From Steroidobacter agaridevorans (GTDB taxonomy: Bacteria; Pseudomonadota; Gammaproteobacteria; Steroidobacterales; Steroidobacteraceae): 64,000 nt of DNA. Both the position numbers and the translations under genes were made by a program. Positions 18,170 through 24,926 of this stretch are shown here, in pieces. The stretch's first letter is position 1, and every line of letters starts with the position of its first letter. A model generated the notes under the pieces. That model did not search any database. It saw nothing but the letters and a program-made list of their open reading frames with translations, and had not been told where the DNA came from. Where the stretch lies: positions 391,781 through 455,780 of the forward strand of contig NZ_BLJO01000008.1 of NCBI RefSeq assembly GCF_009932555.1, written 5' to 3'.

Positions 18170-19315
18170 TCAGGTCGCGGGGACCTGGATGCGCACCATG
18201 TCCTTCAACACGCCGTCGAGGCCACCGAAGACGGTGAGCTTGTCGACCTTTTCGGTGACCTTCTCCAGCGTCTCCAGCTCCTTCAGGCGCAGCAGCGTCG
18301 GGTTCTCTTCCATGAGTCGCGCGGTGTTGAGCAGCGAACGCGTTGCCGCGGTCTCTTCTCGACGCTTGATCAGATTGGCCTGTGCAACCTTCTCGGCTTC
18401 CACCACTCGGTTGAGAATTTCCTTCATCTCACCCGGCAGGATCACGTCCTTGATGCCGACGCTCGCCAGCCGAATGCCGTGCTGCTCGATCTTGATGCGC
18501 GCCGAGCCCTGGATCTCGCGATCCAGTTCGCCCTTCGCGCCGAGCAACTCATCGAGCGTCCGGCTGCCGATCGCCTCACGCAGCGCGAACTGCAGTTCCT
18601 TGTAAACGAACTCCACGAAGTTCTGCAGCGCCGAGCGCGCCAGCACCACGTCTTCCACCTGCCACAAAGCAGTGAGGTTGACGCGCAGGCTGACCTTGTC
18701 GCGGGTCAGGATGTCCTGGCCCGAGACTTCCATGGTCTGCACACGCCGATCGACCAGCTCGACCTTCACGGTGCGCTGGAACTTCCAGAACGCGTGCAGG
18801 CCCGGCTCGAGCAGCCGGCTGAACTTGCCGTCCACGACCAGCAAAGCCACCGACGTATCCGGCACTTCGATCGAGCTGATCGCCTCGTTGGCCCGAGTGA
18901 GCAGCGGCTGACTGGCGCGAGCCAGCAGCTTGGCGACGCGCGCCGGCACGTCGACATCCTGCGAAATGTCGATCTTTTCGATCTTCACTTCGATCGGGCC
19001 CTTCCAATACAACTGCCGCTTGCCGGGCGCGAGCACGCCGGCGAGCTTGCCGTTCTTATAAACAAGACCCGCCTCGTTGTCGGTGAGCTCGACGATGTCG
19101 AAGTAACGTTCCATCAACGGCTGCGCCTCCTTCAGCATGAAGTCGACGCGCGGGTGATCGAACTCCGGCACCGTGAGGTCCTGGAGCTGGATCGCGACGT
19201 CGCTGAACGGCGCAATCAGCCAGTGCTTGCCCGGCTCCAGCACGCCGGCAAAGGTCTTGTTCTTCCATACCAATGCACGCTCGTGCTGGGCGATGATTAC
19301 TCGCTTGATAGTCAT
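18170..19315 (-). CDS. Slipin family protein (SPFH/stomatin-like)
   Basis: A 381-residue SPFH protein. The middle contains the prohibitin/stomatin core: KVSLRVNLTALWQVEDVVLARSALQNFVEFVYKELQFALREAIG, then LDELLGAKGELDREIQ and the coiled-coil-like EILNRVVEAEKVAQANLIKRREETAATRS. It is unusual in lacking an obvious N-terminal membrane helix; the first 150 residues carry two diverged repeats, VWKNKTFAGVLEPGKH and VYKNGKLAGVLAPGKR. Such slipins may scaffold complexes at membranes, and some are linked to RNA-repair loci. Start ATG 19315 has AGGAG 8 nt upstream. The start overlaps the stop of a 47-codon ORF (ATGA), and a terminator hairpin lies just upstream, suggesting attenuation control. tRNA-like genes precede it on the same strand. 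Confidence 0.85.
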   Translation of the reverse strand: MTIKRVIIAQHERALVWKNKTFAGVLEPGKHWLIAPFSDVAIQLQDLTVPEFDHPRVDFMLKEAQPLMERYFDIVELTDNEAGLVYKNGKLAGVLAPGKRQLYWKGPIEVKIEKIDISQDVDVPARVAKLLARASQPLLTRANEAISSIEVPDTSVALLVVDGKFSRLLEPGLHAFWKFQRTVKVELVDRRVQTMEVSGQDILTRDKVSLRVNLTALWQVEDVVLARSALQNFVEFVYKELQFALREAIGSRTLDELLGAKGELDREIQGSARIKIEQHGIRLASVGIKDVILPGEMKEILNRVVEAEKVAQANLIKRREETAATRSLLNTARLMEENPTLLRLKELETLEKVTEKVDKLTVFGGLDGVLKDMVRIQVPAT

Positions 19316-19455
19316 GTTTTTATCTCCTTTGTTGTCGCCCAGAAAAAATGCGCCCACCCATGGGCGCAATCCAAAAAAAGTCCGAGGCCACCCCACGCCT
19401 GTCGCGCGGTCATCGCGTTCGATGCGGTCTTCGCCGGTGCGGTCATCGTCGTCAT
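19312..19455 (-). CDS. Putative 47-residue leader ORF coupled to slipin gene
   Basis: Small ORF beginning MTTMTAPAKTASNAM and ending TTKEIKT, with a good Shine-Dalgarno sequence (GGGAGG, about 8 nt upstream of the ATG at 19455). Its TGA overlaps the slipin ATG (ATGA, 19312-19315), the usual sign of translational coupling. The intrinsic-terminator-like hairpin lies inside its coding frame, from about codon 30, so a ribosome reading through would open the stem. I do not recognise the peptide; it contains three Trp codons and is rich in Ala and Thr. It could be a regulatory leader or a small protein. Expression is unproven. Confidence 0.4.
   Translation of the reverse strand: MTTMTAPAKTASNAMTARQAWGGLGLFLDCAHGWAHFFWATTKEIKT
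19342..19368 (-). terminator. Intrinsic terminator/attenuator upstream of slipin
   Basis: On the minus strand TGCGCCC pairs with GGGCGCA (7 bp, six-base loop; plus-strand 19349-19368) and is followed directly by TTTTTT. This is a good Rho-independent terminator for the tRNA-like transcript. It sits only about 27 bp before the slipin start and inside the short ORF, so slipin expression from upstream would depend on read-through. Confidence 0.65.
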
Positions 19456-19611
19456 CGCTCTCGCCTCCCTACGCGAGCGCATATTCAACGATCACGCTGC
19501 ACCGGGCCGGGCCGCATCGAGCATCGACGCTCAGGGCTCGATACGCGCTGCGGCTCATGGCCGCAGGGGCGCCTCGGTTGCGAAGCTTGCGCTTCGCGGT
19601 GGAGATGCAAC

Positions 19612-19674
19612 TGGCATCGACAGGGGGAGTCGAACCCCAGCCTTGCGGCTTTCCCAACGACGTTTCAGGTCGTT
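19612..19674 (-). ncRNA. tRNA-like 3' half (anticodon arm, long variable arm, T-arm, CCA)
   Basis: On the minus strand the sequence forms an anticodon-type stem ACGAC/GTCGT around the 7-base loop CTGAAAC (anticodon position GAA). A long variable region follows with a GCC-GCAA-GGC hairpin, then a T-arm GGGG-TTCGACT-CCCC, then seven bases, a G and an encoded CCA. I find no D-arm and no matching 5' acceptor strand; the upstream bases belong to the neighbouring tRNA-Met-like gene. Either it is a degenerate tRNA fragment or a tRNA mimic. The GAA anticodon with a class II variable arm does not fit any standard tRNA. Confidence 0.4.
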
Positions 19675-19676
19675 TT

Positions 19677-19748
19677 GCGCAATAGAGGGATTTGAACCCT
19701 CGACCGAGCAGTTATGAGCTGCTTGCTCTACCACTGAGCTACATTGCA
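19677..19748 (-). tRNA. tRNA-Met-like (anticodon CAU), atypical acceptor, no encoded CCA
   Basis: A 72-nt cloverleaf on the minus strand. The D-stem is GCTC/GAGC with loop AGTGGTA. The anticodon stem is AGCAG/CTGCT with loop CTCATAA (CAU). The T-stem is GAGGG/CCCTC with loop TTCAAAT. The acceptor TGCAATG pairs with TATTGCG, with a U-G first pair and a G-U seventh pair. No CCA is encoded. The anticodon stem lacks the three G-C pairs of initiator tRNA. It could be elongator Met, Ile2 (needing lysidine) or a non-translational tRNA-like RNA. Its position upstream of a second tRNA-like element and a slipin gene is notable. Confidence 0.65.
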
Positions 19749-19934
19749 TGGAGGTTCAGGCAATCGTCCTGCGCGGTACACACAGCAACAGCGTTGCAGC
19801 GTGCCAGTGTGGTGAGACCCACAGCCGCTGACACAAAACGACAACCAGACCACGGTATCGATGAGCGAGTGTTCGCGCGCTCATCAAAATTCTTCGTTCG
19901 AGGGCAGCTGGAAACATTTCCAACTGCCCGTGTT

Positions 19935-20507
19935 TCATGCGCTCAAATGCAATCGCGAATTGCGCGGCACGCCGATGAGCAGAAACTCCATCTGGTCGGC
20001 CAGAATCTTGCGATTGCTCAGAATGAACGCCTCATATCGGTTCGGCGCGTACGGCACATAGTGCAGCTTCATGCCCGCCGCCTCGGGCGTGCGGTCCGCC
20101 TTGCGGTGGTTGCACGCCTTGCAGGCAGCGACCAGGTTCGTCCACGTGTCCGCGCCGCCCTTGGACCTCGGCACGATGTGCTCGAGATCGAGTTGATCGG
20201 CGCGAAACCGCTGAGCGCAGTACGCGCAGATGTATCGATCGCGAGCGAGCAGCATGTCCTTGTTCAGCGTCGGCACCACATCGAAGTGCCGGACCATGAA
20301 GTCCCGGCCCTTGATCGCGATGATCGAGCTGGCGCGAATCATGGACTGCAGGCCCGTGACCCGCTGCATGCCGCCGTGGAGCACGAACTCGTGCTGACCG
20401 GCGGCCCACGCGATCATGTCGGTCGCGTAGTAGTGCGCGGCCTGGCGAACGCTCACCCACCGGTGCGGAGCGCCGGCGACGTCAAGCGCGAGAATGTGCG
20501 GACTCAT
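19935..20507 (-). CDS. HNH endonuclease family protein
   Basis: A 190-residue protein with an HNH/zinc-finger core near residues 90-136: CAYC (C94, C97), then LDLEHIVPRSKGG with His110, Asn124 in WTNLVAACKACN, and the second zinc pair C129/C132. The C-terminal ADQMEFLLIGVPRNS is typical of a chromosomal HNH family common in beta- and gammaproteobacteria whose biological function is unknown. It is not IscB or another RNA-guided nuclease: there are no RuvC segments. The start has an excellent Shine-Dalgarno sequence (AGGAGGAG). The 186 bp between its stop and the tRNA-like gene show nothing else. Confidence 0.85.
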   Translation of the reverse strand: MSPHILALDVAGAPHRWVSVRQAAHYYATDMIAWAAGQHEFVLHGGMQRVTGLQSMIRASSIIAIKGRDFMVRHFDVVPTLNKDMLLARDRYICAYCAQRFRADQLDLEHIVPRSKGGADTWTNLVAACKACNHRKADRTPEAAGMKLHYVPYAPNRYEAFILSNRKILADQMEFLLIGVPRNSRLHLSA

Positions 20508-20584
20508 CGTTGCTCCTCCTGGTCCAGTGAGCGAAACAAAGGTTGCAGCTGAGGGGCGGCCTCACGCGTGCGTGCTTGAAACAA

Positions 20585-20690
20585 AACCTCGCGGTCGAGG
20601 CACTGGAGGAGGTTGGCCGGCGCCGAGAGAAGTCTCGTGCGGCTTGGCTCCTGGTGTCCCGTCCGGCTGTCGCCTTCGGGGCAGGAGCCC
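20585..20690. ncRNA. Possible structured RNA in the 20508-20939 gene-free stretch
   Basis: The 432-bp gap between the HNH and diguanylate cyclase genes has no convincing ORF but contains consecutive hairpins. They are CCTCG-cggt-CGAGG; CGAGA-gaag-TCTCG enclosed by GCCG/CGGC; and a long compound stem at 20646-20689, closed by GGCTCCTG/CAGGAGCC with CCCG/CGGG and GGC/GCC inside. Two GAAACAAA repeats lie just before them. I compared it from memory with RNase P RNA, tmRNA, 6S and SRP RNA and saw no match. It could be a free RNA on either strand or a leader of the HNH gene. The AT-richer part near 20840-20930 may hold promoters. Confidence 0.3.
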
Positions 20691-20939
20691 TGAAGACGTT
20701 ACTTGCTACCTGAATGCCATGGGCAGCCGAACACGCCGCGATCTGATTCGCGTTGCGTGTTTTCGAGGGCGTTGCCGTGTCTCAGGTGCATGGAATTCGG
20801 GGGTTGACGAAAGTTCAAACCGGCGGCGAGTCTAGCAATGGAATATTTCATTCACAACTATTTTTTGGGCACAACTGTTTTGTGATTGTGAGTCAGGTCC
20901 GACGCAACGATTTACGTAATGTTTCATTCGCTCGCGCCC

Positions 20940-22295
20940 TCAGACGGTCACGCAGCGATTGCGGCCTTCTTGCTTGGCTCGATACAGCGCTTTGTCGGCG
21001 CGGTCGAACGCGGTGCCGGCGGTGTCGTCGGGCGACAGTGCGGTCACGCCGCTGGAAATCGTGATGGAGACCGGCGAGCCGCGGAAGTGAAAGCCGATTT
21101 CGGCGATGGCCGTGCGGATTTGCTCGCCGAAGCGCAAGGCATCTTCCAGATGCGTGCCGGGCAGAATCATCACGAACTCCTCGCCGCCGTAGCGTGCGAT
21201 GAAGTCGGTCGAACGGATGCGACTCGCGAAACAGTCGGCGACGACACGCAACACGCGGTCGCCGGCGCGATGCCCGTAGGTATCGTTGATGCGCTTGAAA
21301 TGATCCACGTCCCACACGGCAAGACAAGTCGCTTGTTTGAAACGACGCAGACGATGCAGCTCGTCATCGACGCGCTTGTCGTACGCCTGACGATTGGGAA
21401 TCCCGGTGAGCACGTCGAGCGTCGAGGCGCGTTGCTCATCCTGTAACTGACTTTGCAGCCGCTTGGCTTCGGCTTCCAGCTCGAGGATGCGGGAGCGCAT
21501 CTGCTCGTTGCGAGTGCTGATGGCTGCGGCAAAGGTGGCTTCACGCTGCCGGAAGTCCTTCAGGTGCTTGTCGATTGCATCCATGCGGCTGCGGACCTGA
21601 TGACGGATCTGCAACAGATCCTTGGCGGTCTCGACGGTCTCGCCCATGGCCTTGATCTCGCCGACCAGCTGCGTGTTCAAGGTCTCGCTGCTGGCTTGCG
21701 ACTGCGCCTGGTTCTGGTGCTGTTCGGCGACGAACTGGCCGATCTCGTCCAGCTTGCCGACCATGTGACCGAGCAGCGCTTCGATTTCCTCCTTGGCGCG
21801 CTCGATGTGCTGGATGCGCTTGCCGACCATGTCGGTCAGGGTGGCGAGCACGTCGGGCAACTGCTCGCTGGTCAGCGCGGCCGAGAGCTTCTGATCCAAC
21901 GCATCCGCCTGCTCGACCAACTCGGCATCACGCCGCAGCTCGAGGAGCAGGGCGCCGAGAATGGAGCGCACGCGCTCGTCGTTGGCGAGCCCACTCTCCG
22001 ATGAGTTCGTCAGGGGTGGGGGCAGCGGATGATCGAGTGCGCCGATCGCTTCGGTGAGCGCCGGGGTGAGCTTTTCCAGCTCCTCCGCCGTGGTCTCGCG
22101 ACGGATGACGGCCTGCAGCTTGCGAAGCTGTTCATCCAGCGGCGGCGCCAGGCCGAGCGCGGCCGTGCAAAGGCGGCCGACCAGCCGTTTCAGCGCCGTT
22201 TCCATGGCGCGAAACTGCAGTTGCTGCTCTTCCAGCCGGCCCAGGCTGTCGTAGTACTTGGTGCGCCAGGGGTCAGTATCTGTGGCGGTCGTCAC
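20940..22295 (-). CDS. Diguanylate cyclase (GGDEF, coiled-coil sensor part)
   Basis: Cytosolic enzyme predicted to make cyclic di-GMP. The 451 residues consist of an N-terminal helical region, a long coiled coil (about 175-285, ending in LELEAEAKRLQSQLQDEQ) and a C-terminal GGDEF domain. The active-site signature is GGEEF at 370-374, and a product-inhibition I-site RSTD lies exactly five residues upstream (361-364). The metal/GTP motifs DVDHFKRINDTYGH are present. No membrane segment or EAL domain is seen. The start is GTG at 22295, with a weak Shine-Dalgarno sequence. The neighbouring pilus cluster suggests, but does not prove, a motility or surface-attachment role. The 159-bp gap before it shows nothing recognisable. 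Confidence 0.88.
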   Translation of the reverse strand: MTTATDTDPWRTKYYDSLGRLEEQQLQFRAMETALKRLVGRLCTAALGLAPPLDEQLRKLQAVIRRETTAEELEKLTPALTEAIGALDHPLPPPLTNSSESGLANDERVRSILGALLLELRRDAELVEQADALDQKLSAALTSEQLPDVLATLTDMVGKRIQHIERAKEEIEALLGHMVGKLDEIGQFVAEQHQNQAQSQASSETLNTQLVGEIKAMGETVETAKDLLQIRHQVRSRMDAIDKHLKDFRQREATFAAAISTRNEQMRSRILELEAEAKRLQSQLQDEQRASTLDVLTGIPNRQAYDKRVDDELHRLRRFKQATCLAVWDVDHFKRINDTYGHRAGDRVLRVVADCFASRIRSTDFIARYGGEEFVMILPGTHLEDALRFGEQIRTAIAEIGFHFRGSPVSITISSGVTALSPDDTAGTAFDRADKALYRAKQEGRNRCVTV

Positions 22296-22454
22296 AACAC
22301 ATCACTCGAACTTCGGTTCGCCGTTGATTCTGTCTGCCGAGTGTTTCGGCTGCTTCAGAAGCAGAGCGTGATGCGTATTTAATCGAAGCGGCGGCCGGAC
22401 TCTTGAGTGAAGTGGCTCGCAAAAGCGCAATGAAGGTGCCGCCGGCTGCGCGGT

Positions 22455-23147
22455 TCAGGGTTCCCCTGAGGCGGCGAAGATGTGCTCCAGATAGGCCTTG
22501 AACAGCGTGGTCCTGCGCTCCGGCAGCGGCAGGCCGGTGGCCGCCGCGCTTTCGATGCGATCGACGCGAAAGGTCCGATAGTCCTGGCGCAGCTCGCACC
22601 ACGCGCCCAACGACGGCTGATGATAGAAGGCGATGACCAGCGGCCACACCGTCCGCTCGGTGCGCGCGCCGTCCGGTCCCTGGTAGACGATCGTCACCTT
22701 TTCTTCCTTGCGCAGGGCTTCGCGAATGATGGGCAGGACGGGCAGGCGCGTCGGCTCATTCGGCTGTGGAAAGGCATACAGGCCGATCGAGTCGATCTGC
22801 TCGCGCAGGTCGTCGGGGGTCGCCATCGCGATCTTGGCGATGGCATTGCTGGCCGCGCGCGCCAGCCCGGCGTCAGCCTGTCGCTCTACCCAGTAAGCGC
22901 CAAGCCGCAGCGCTTCGAGCTCGCTCGGATCGAACATCAGCGGCGGCAGAAAGAACCCCGGGCGCAGCAGATAGCCCGTGCCGGCCTCGCCATCGATGGG
23001 CGCACCCAGGCCGATCAGGGTCTGCACGTCCCGATAGATGGTTCGCAGCGACACGCCCATTTCCTCGGCGAGCACCGCGGCGGTGACCGCCCGGCGGTGC
23101 CGGCGGAAGACATCGATGAGGGCGAACAGGCGTTCAGTTTTATTCAT
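22455..23147 (-). CDS. YafY-type transcriptional regulator (HTH + WYL domain)
   Basis: A 230-residue regulator. The N-terminal DeoR-like HTH (TERLFALIDVFRRHRRAVTAAVLAEEMGVSLRTIYRDVQTL) is followed by a WYL ligand-sensing domain from about residue 135, with KVTIVYQGPDG and RVDRIE. Proteins of this size and order belong to the YafY family. It diverges from the GFA gene, a pairing often seen in proteobacteria, and probably represses that gene and itself. A direct repeat between them may be its operator. The inducer is unknown. Confidence 0.88.
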   Translation of the reverse strand: MNKTERLFALIDVFRRHRRAVTAAVLAEEMGVSLRTIYRDVQTLIGLGAPIDGEAGTGYLLRPGFFLPPLMFDPSELEALRLGAYWVERQADAGLARAASNAIAKIAMATPDDLREQIDSIGLYAFPQPNEPTRLPVLPIIREALRKEEKVTIVYQGPDGARTERTVWPLVIAFYHQPSLGAWCELRQDYRTFRVDRIESAAATGLPLPERRTTLFKAYLEHIFAASGEP

Positions 23148-23163
23148 TGATGGGACAGGGCTG

Positions 23164-23180
23164 CTGACAGGATCTGACAG
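23164..23180. promoter_or_regulatory. Candidate WYL-regulator operator: direct repeat CTGACAG
   Basis: CTGACAG occurs at 23164-23170 and 23174-23180, one helical turn (10 bp) apart, in the 89-bp gap between the divergent yafY-type and GFA genes. Outer GCTG/CAGC bases add partial dyad symmetry. Same-face repeats close to both starts fit an autorepressor site. Confidence 0.45.
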
Positions 23181-23236
23181 CAGTGCCGACTACACTGCCG
23201 GCAAGCATAGCGTTTCACCTCACGGAGAGCCGACCC

Positions 23237-23641
23237 ATGTTGAAAACCTACCAGGGCAGCTGCCATTGCGGCGCCGTTCGCTACGAGGCGGACATCGATT
23301 TGAGCCAGGGCACGAGCCGGTGCAATTGCTCGATCTGCAGGAAGACGCGGTACTGGGGCACGGTGATCAAGCCCGAGGCCTTCCGCCTTCTGACCGACGA
23401 GGCGCAGCTCGGCGATTACCAATTCGCCTCCAAGCAAGGTCACCAGCTGTTCTGCAAAAGTTGCGGCTTGCGTTCGTTCAGCCGCGGCAACGTGCCGGAG
23501 ATCGGCGGCGCGTTCGTTTCCATCAACATTGCGTGCCTCGACGGCGTGTCGGATGAAGAGCTGGCCGCGCTGCCGATCAAATATCTCAATGGCCGCGACT
23601 ACGACTGGTTTCACGAGCCGAAGGTCACGAGTTATTTGTAG
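23237..23641 (+). CDS. GFA family zinc protein (glutathione-dependent formaldehyde-activating-like)
   Basis: A 134-residue protein of the GFA/CENP-V fold. It shows the zinc cysteines in the expected places: GSCHCGAVRYEA near the start, RCNCSICRK, and FCKSCGLRSFS. Despite the family name, most members are not proven to act on formaldehyde. ATG 23237 was chosen because it precedes GSCHCG by the usual distance and has GGAGAG upstream; the frame is open 54 bp further, but that stretch is promoter DNA. It is transcribed away from the WYL regulator that probably controls it. Confidence 0.85.
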   Translation: MLKTYQGSCHCGAVRYEADIDLSQGTSRCNCSICRKTRYWGTVIKPEAFRLLTDEAQLGDYQFASKQGHQLFCKSCGLRSFSRGNVPEIGGAFVSINIACLDGVSDEELAALPIKYLNGRDYDWFHEPKVTSYL

Positions 23642-23690
23642 GTCGACTCCGACAGTGCAGAAACTGCGCGTTACTTAATTACAAACATTT

Positions 23691-23723
23691 CGCCGTCGCT
23701 GCGCTTTGATCGCAGCGACGGCG
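23691..23723. repeat. Perfect 13-bp inverted repeat
   Basis: CGCCGTCGCTGCG and CGCAGCGACGGCG flank a 7-bp loop between the GFA gene and fimT. There is no T-run on either side, so it is not a standard intrinsic terminator. It may stabilise the 3' end of the GFA mRNA or be a protein-binding site. The rest of the 248-bp gap presumably holds the pilus operon promoter, which I cannot define. Confidence 0.5.
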
Positions 23724-23889
23724 CAGTCGTTCCCTCAAGCAGCGCTAAGCGCATCGCCCGTGCAGCGAGGTGCGCTTCCCCTACGCGTAATACGGTCCTG
23801 CCTGCTGCCATTTGCATGCGGGCACTTGCGACCCAATTCGCGAATTGCAGATAGCAAGTCCCTATTCTTGCCGTATTGTTGTGGGATCA

Positions 23890-24456
23890 ATGCCGCTGCA
23901 CGCGATGTTCGTGACCGTTCCAATCAATCGCGCCCACCGACTCGGGTCGGGCTTCACCATGATCGAGCTGCTGGTGACGGTGGCTGTGGCCAGCATCACG
24001 CTCGCCCTGGCGGTGCCGGCCTTCACTCAGATGACCGTCAACAGCCGGCTGACGACGCAAGCAAACGAAGTCGTCGCCGCGCTCAACCTGGCCCGCTCCG
24101 AGGCGATCAAGCGCAATGTCCGTGTGTCGTTCTGTCGTGTCGAATCGGAACAGGCGGTGGATTGCGAGCTCGCTACGGGTCGCTGGACTCATTGGATCGT
24201 CACGACCGGCGATGGCGGCAACGTGATTCGCCGAGGCGTGGTGAACACGTTCTCCGGCGGCATCAGCATGCGATCCACGTTGACGGAAGATCAGGTCACG
24301 TTCCGCCCGGAAGGCCTGGCTTATAGCGGCGACGCCCTCGTTGCCGATGAGCGCATCACCGTATGCGCCCCGCGTAATGGCAGCGGCAGGCACGTAACTT
24401 TGGGACGGGGCAGCCGGCTGTCGACGGAGTCGATCGACGAGGACTGCGCAGCATGA
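23890..24456 (+). CDS. fimT: Minor pseudopilin FimT/GspH family
   Basis: Type IV pilus minor pilin of about 188 residues. The prepilin signal GSGF|TMIELLVTVAVASITLALAVPAF, with cleavage after Gly and a Glu at mature position 5, is followed by a GspH/FimT-type beta domain with Cys pairs. It probably primes pilus assembly or binds DNA during uptake, as FimT does in some species. I place the start at ATG 23890 (weak GGGA upstream); ATG 23905 would shorten the leader by five residues and is possible. It is the first gene of a cluster whose next start overlaps its stop (ATGA). Confidence 0.82.
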   Translation: MPLHAMFVTVPINRAHRLGSGFTMIELLVTVAVASITLALAVPAFTQMTVNSRLTTQANEVVAALNLARSEAIKRNVRVSFCRVESEQAVDCELATGRWTHWIVTTGDGGNVIRRGVVNTFSGGISMRSTLTEDQVTFRPEGLAYSGDALVADERITVCAPRNGSGRHVTLGRGSRLSTESIDEDCAA

Positions 24457-24926
24457 GGAACAACGGACCTCGCGCGCAGGCAGGCGTCGGCTTGATCGAA
24501 GTTCTGGTCTCGCTGCTGGTGCTCTCGATCGGCATGCTCGGCCTCGCCGGGCTGCAAATGTACAGCCTGCGAAACAATCAAGGCGCGATGGAGCGCAGCC
24601 TGGCCGTGGTGGAAACACATTCCATCGTCGATGCGATGCGCGCCGATCGAGCCGCGGCGCTCGCCGGAGACTTCGACTTCGACACCGAAAACGCGGCGGG
24701 CCTCACGGGCGAGACCTTCGCCGAACGTTCCCTGGAAACGTGGCGCGCGAATCTGCTCAACACCTTGGGTCCGGGCGCGAGCGGCGTCGTCGCGTGCACC
24801 AGCACCGGCACGAACTCCGGCGTGTGCACGATCACGGTCCGCTGGGCCGATGAGCGTTCGGTCGGCGGCCCGACGGACCGCGAGACGGCTCAGCAACAGG
24901 AAGTGACGACCGAGGTGCAGTTGTGA
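24453..24926 (+). CDS. pilV: Type IV pilus minor pilin PilV
   Basis: A 157-residue minor pilin with the class signature AGVGLIEVLVSLLVLSIGMLGLAGLQMYSLRNNQ. The leader is cleaved after Gly; the usual Phe is replaced by Val, which is common in PilV. The GMLGLAGLQ stretch is diagnostic for PilV. It is part of the PilV-W-X priming complex at the pilus tip with PilY1. It overlaps fimT and pilW by 4 bp each. Confidence 0.9.
   Translation: MRNNGPRAQAGVGLIEVLVSLLVLSIGMLGLAGLQMYSLRNNQGAMERSLAVVETHSIVDAMRADRAAALAGDFDFDTENAAGLTGETFAERSLETWRANLLNTLGPGASGVVACTSTGTNSGVCTITVRWADERSVGGPTDRETAQQQEVTTEVQL

Noticed and set aside
19313-19396. GTG at 19396 as an extended slipin start
   Set aside because: It would translate the terminator hairpin and lacks family similarity; ATG 19315 has a strong AGGAG at the right distance.
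19935-20507. HNH protein as an IscB/OMEGA-type RNA-guided nuclease with the structured gap as its guide RNA
   Set aside because: The protein is 190 residues, has no RuvC motifs or bridge helix, and matches a common chromosomal HNH family.
20560-20700. RNase P RNA, tmRNA, 6S or SRP RNA
   Set aside because: None of the conserved cores of these RNAs that I can recall are present on either strand.
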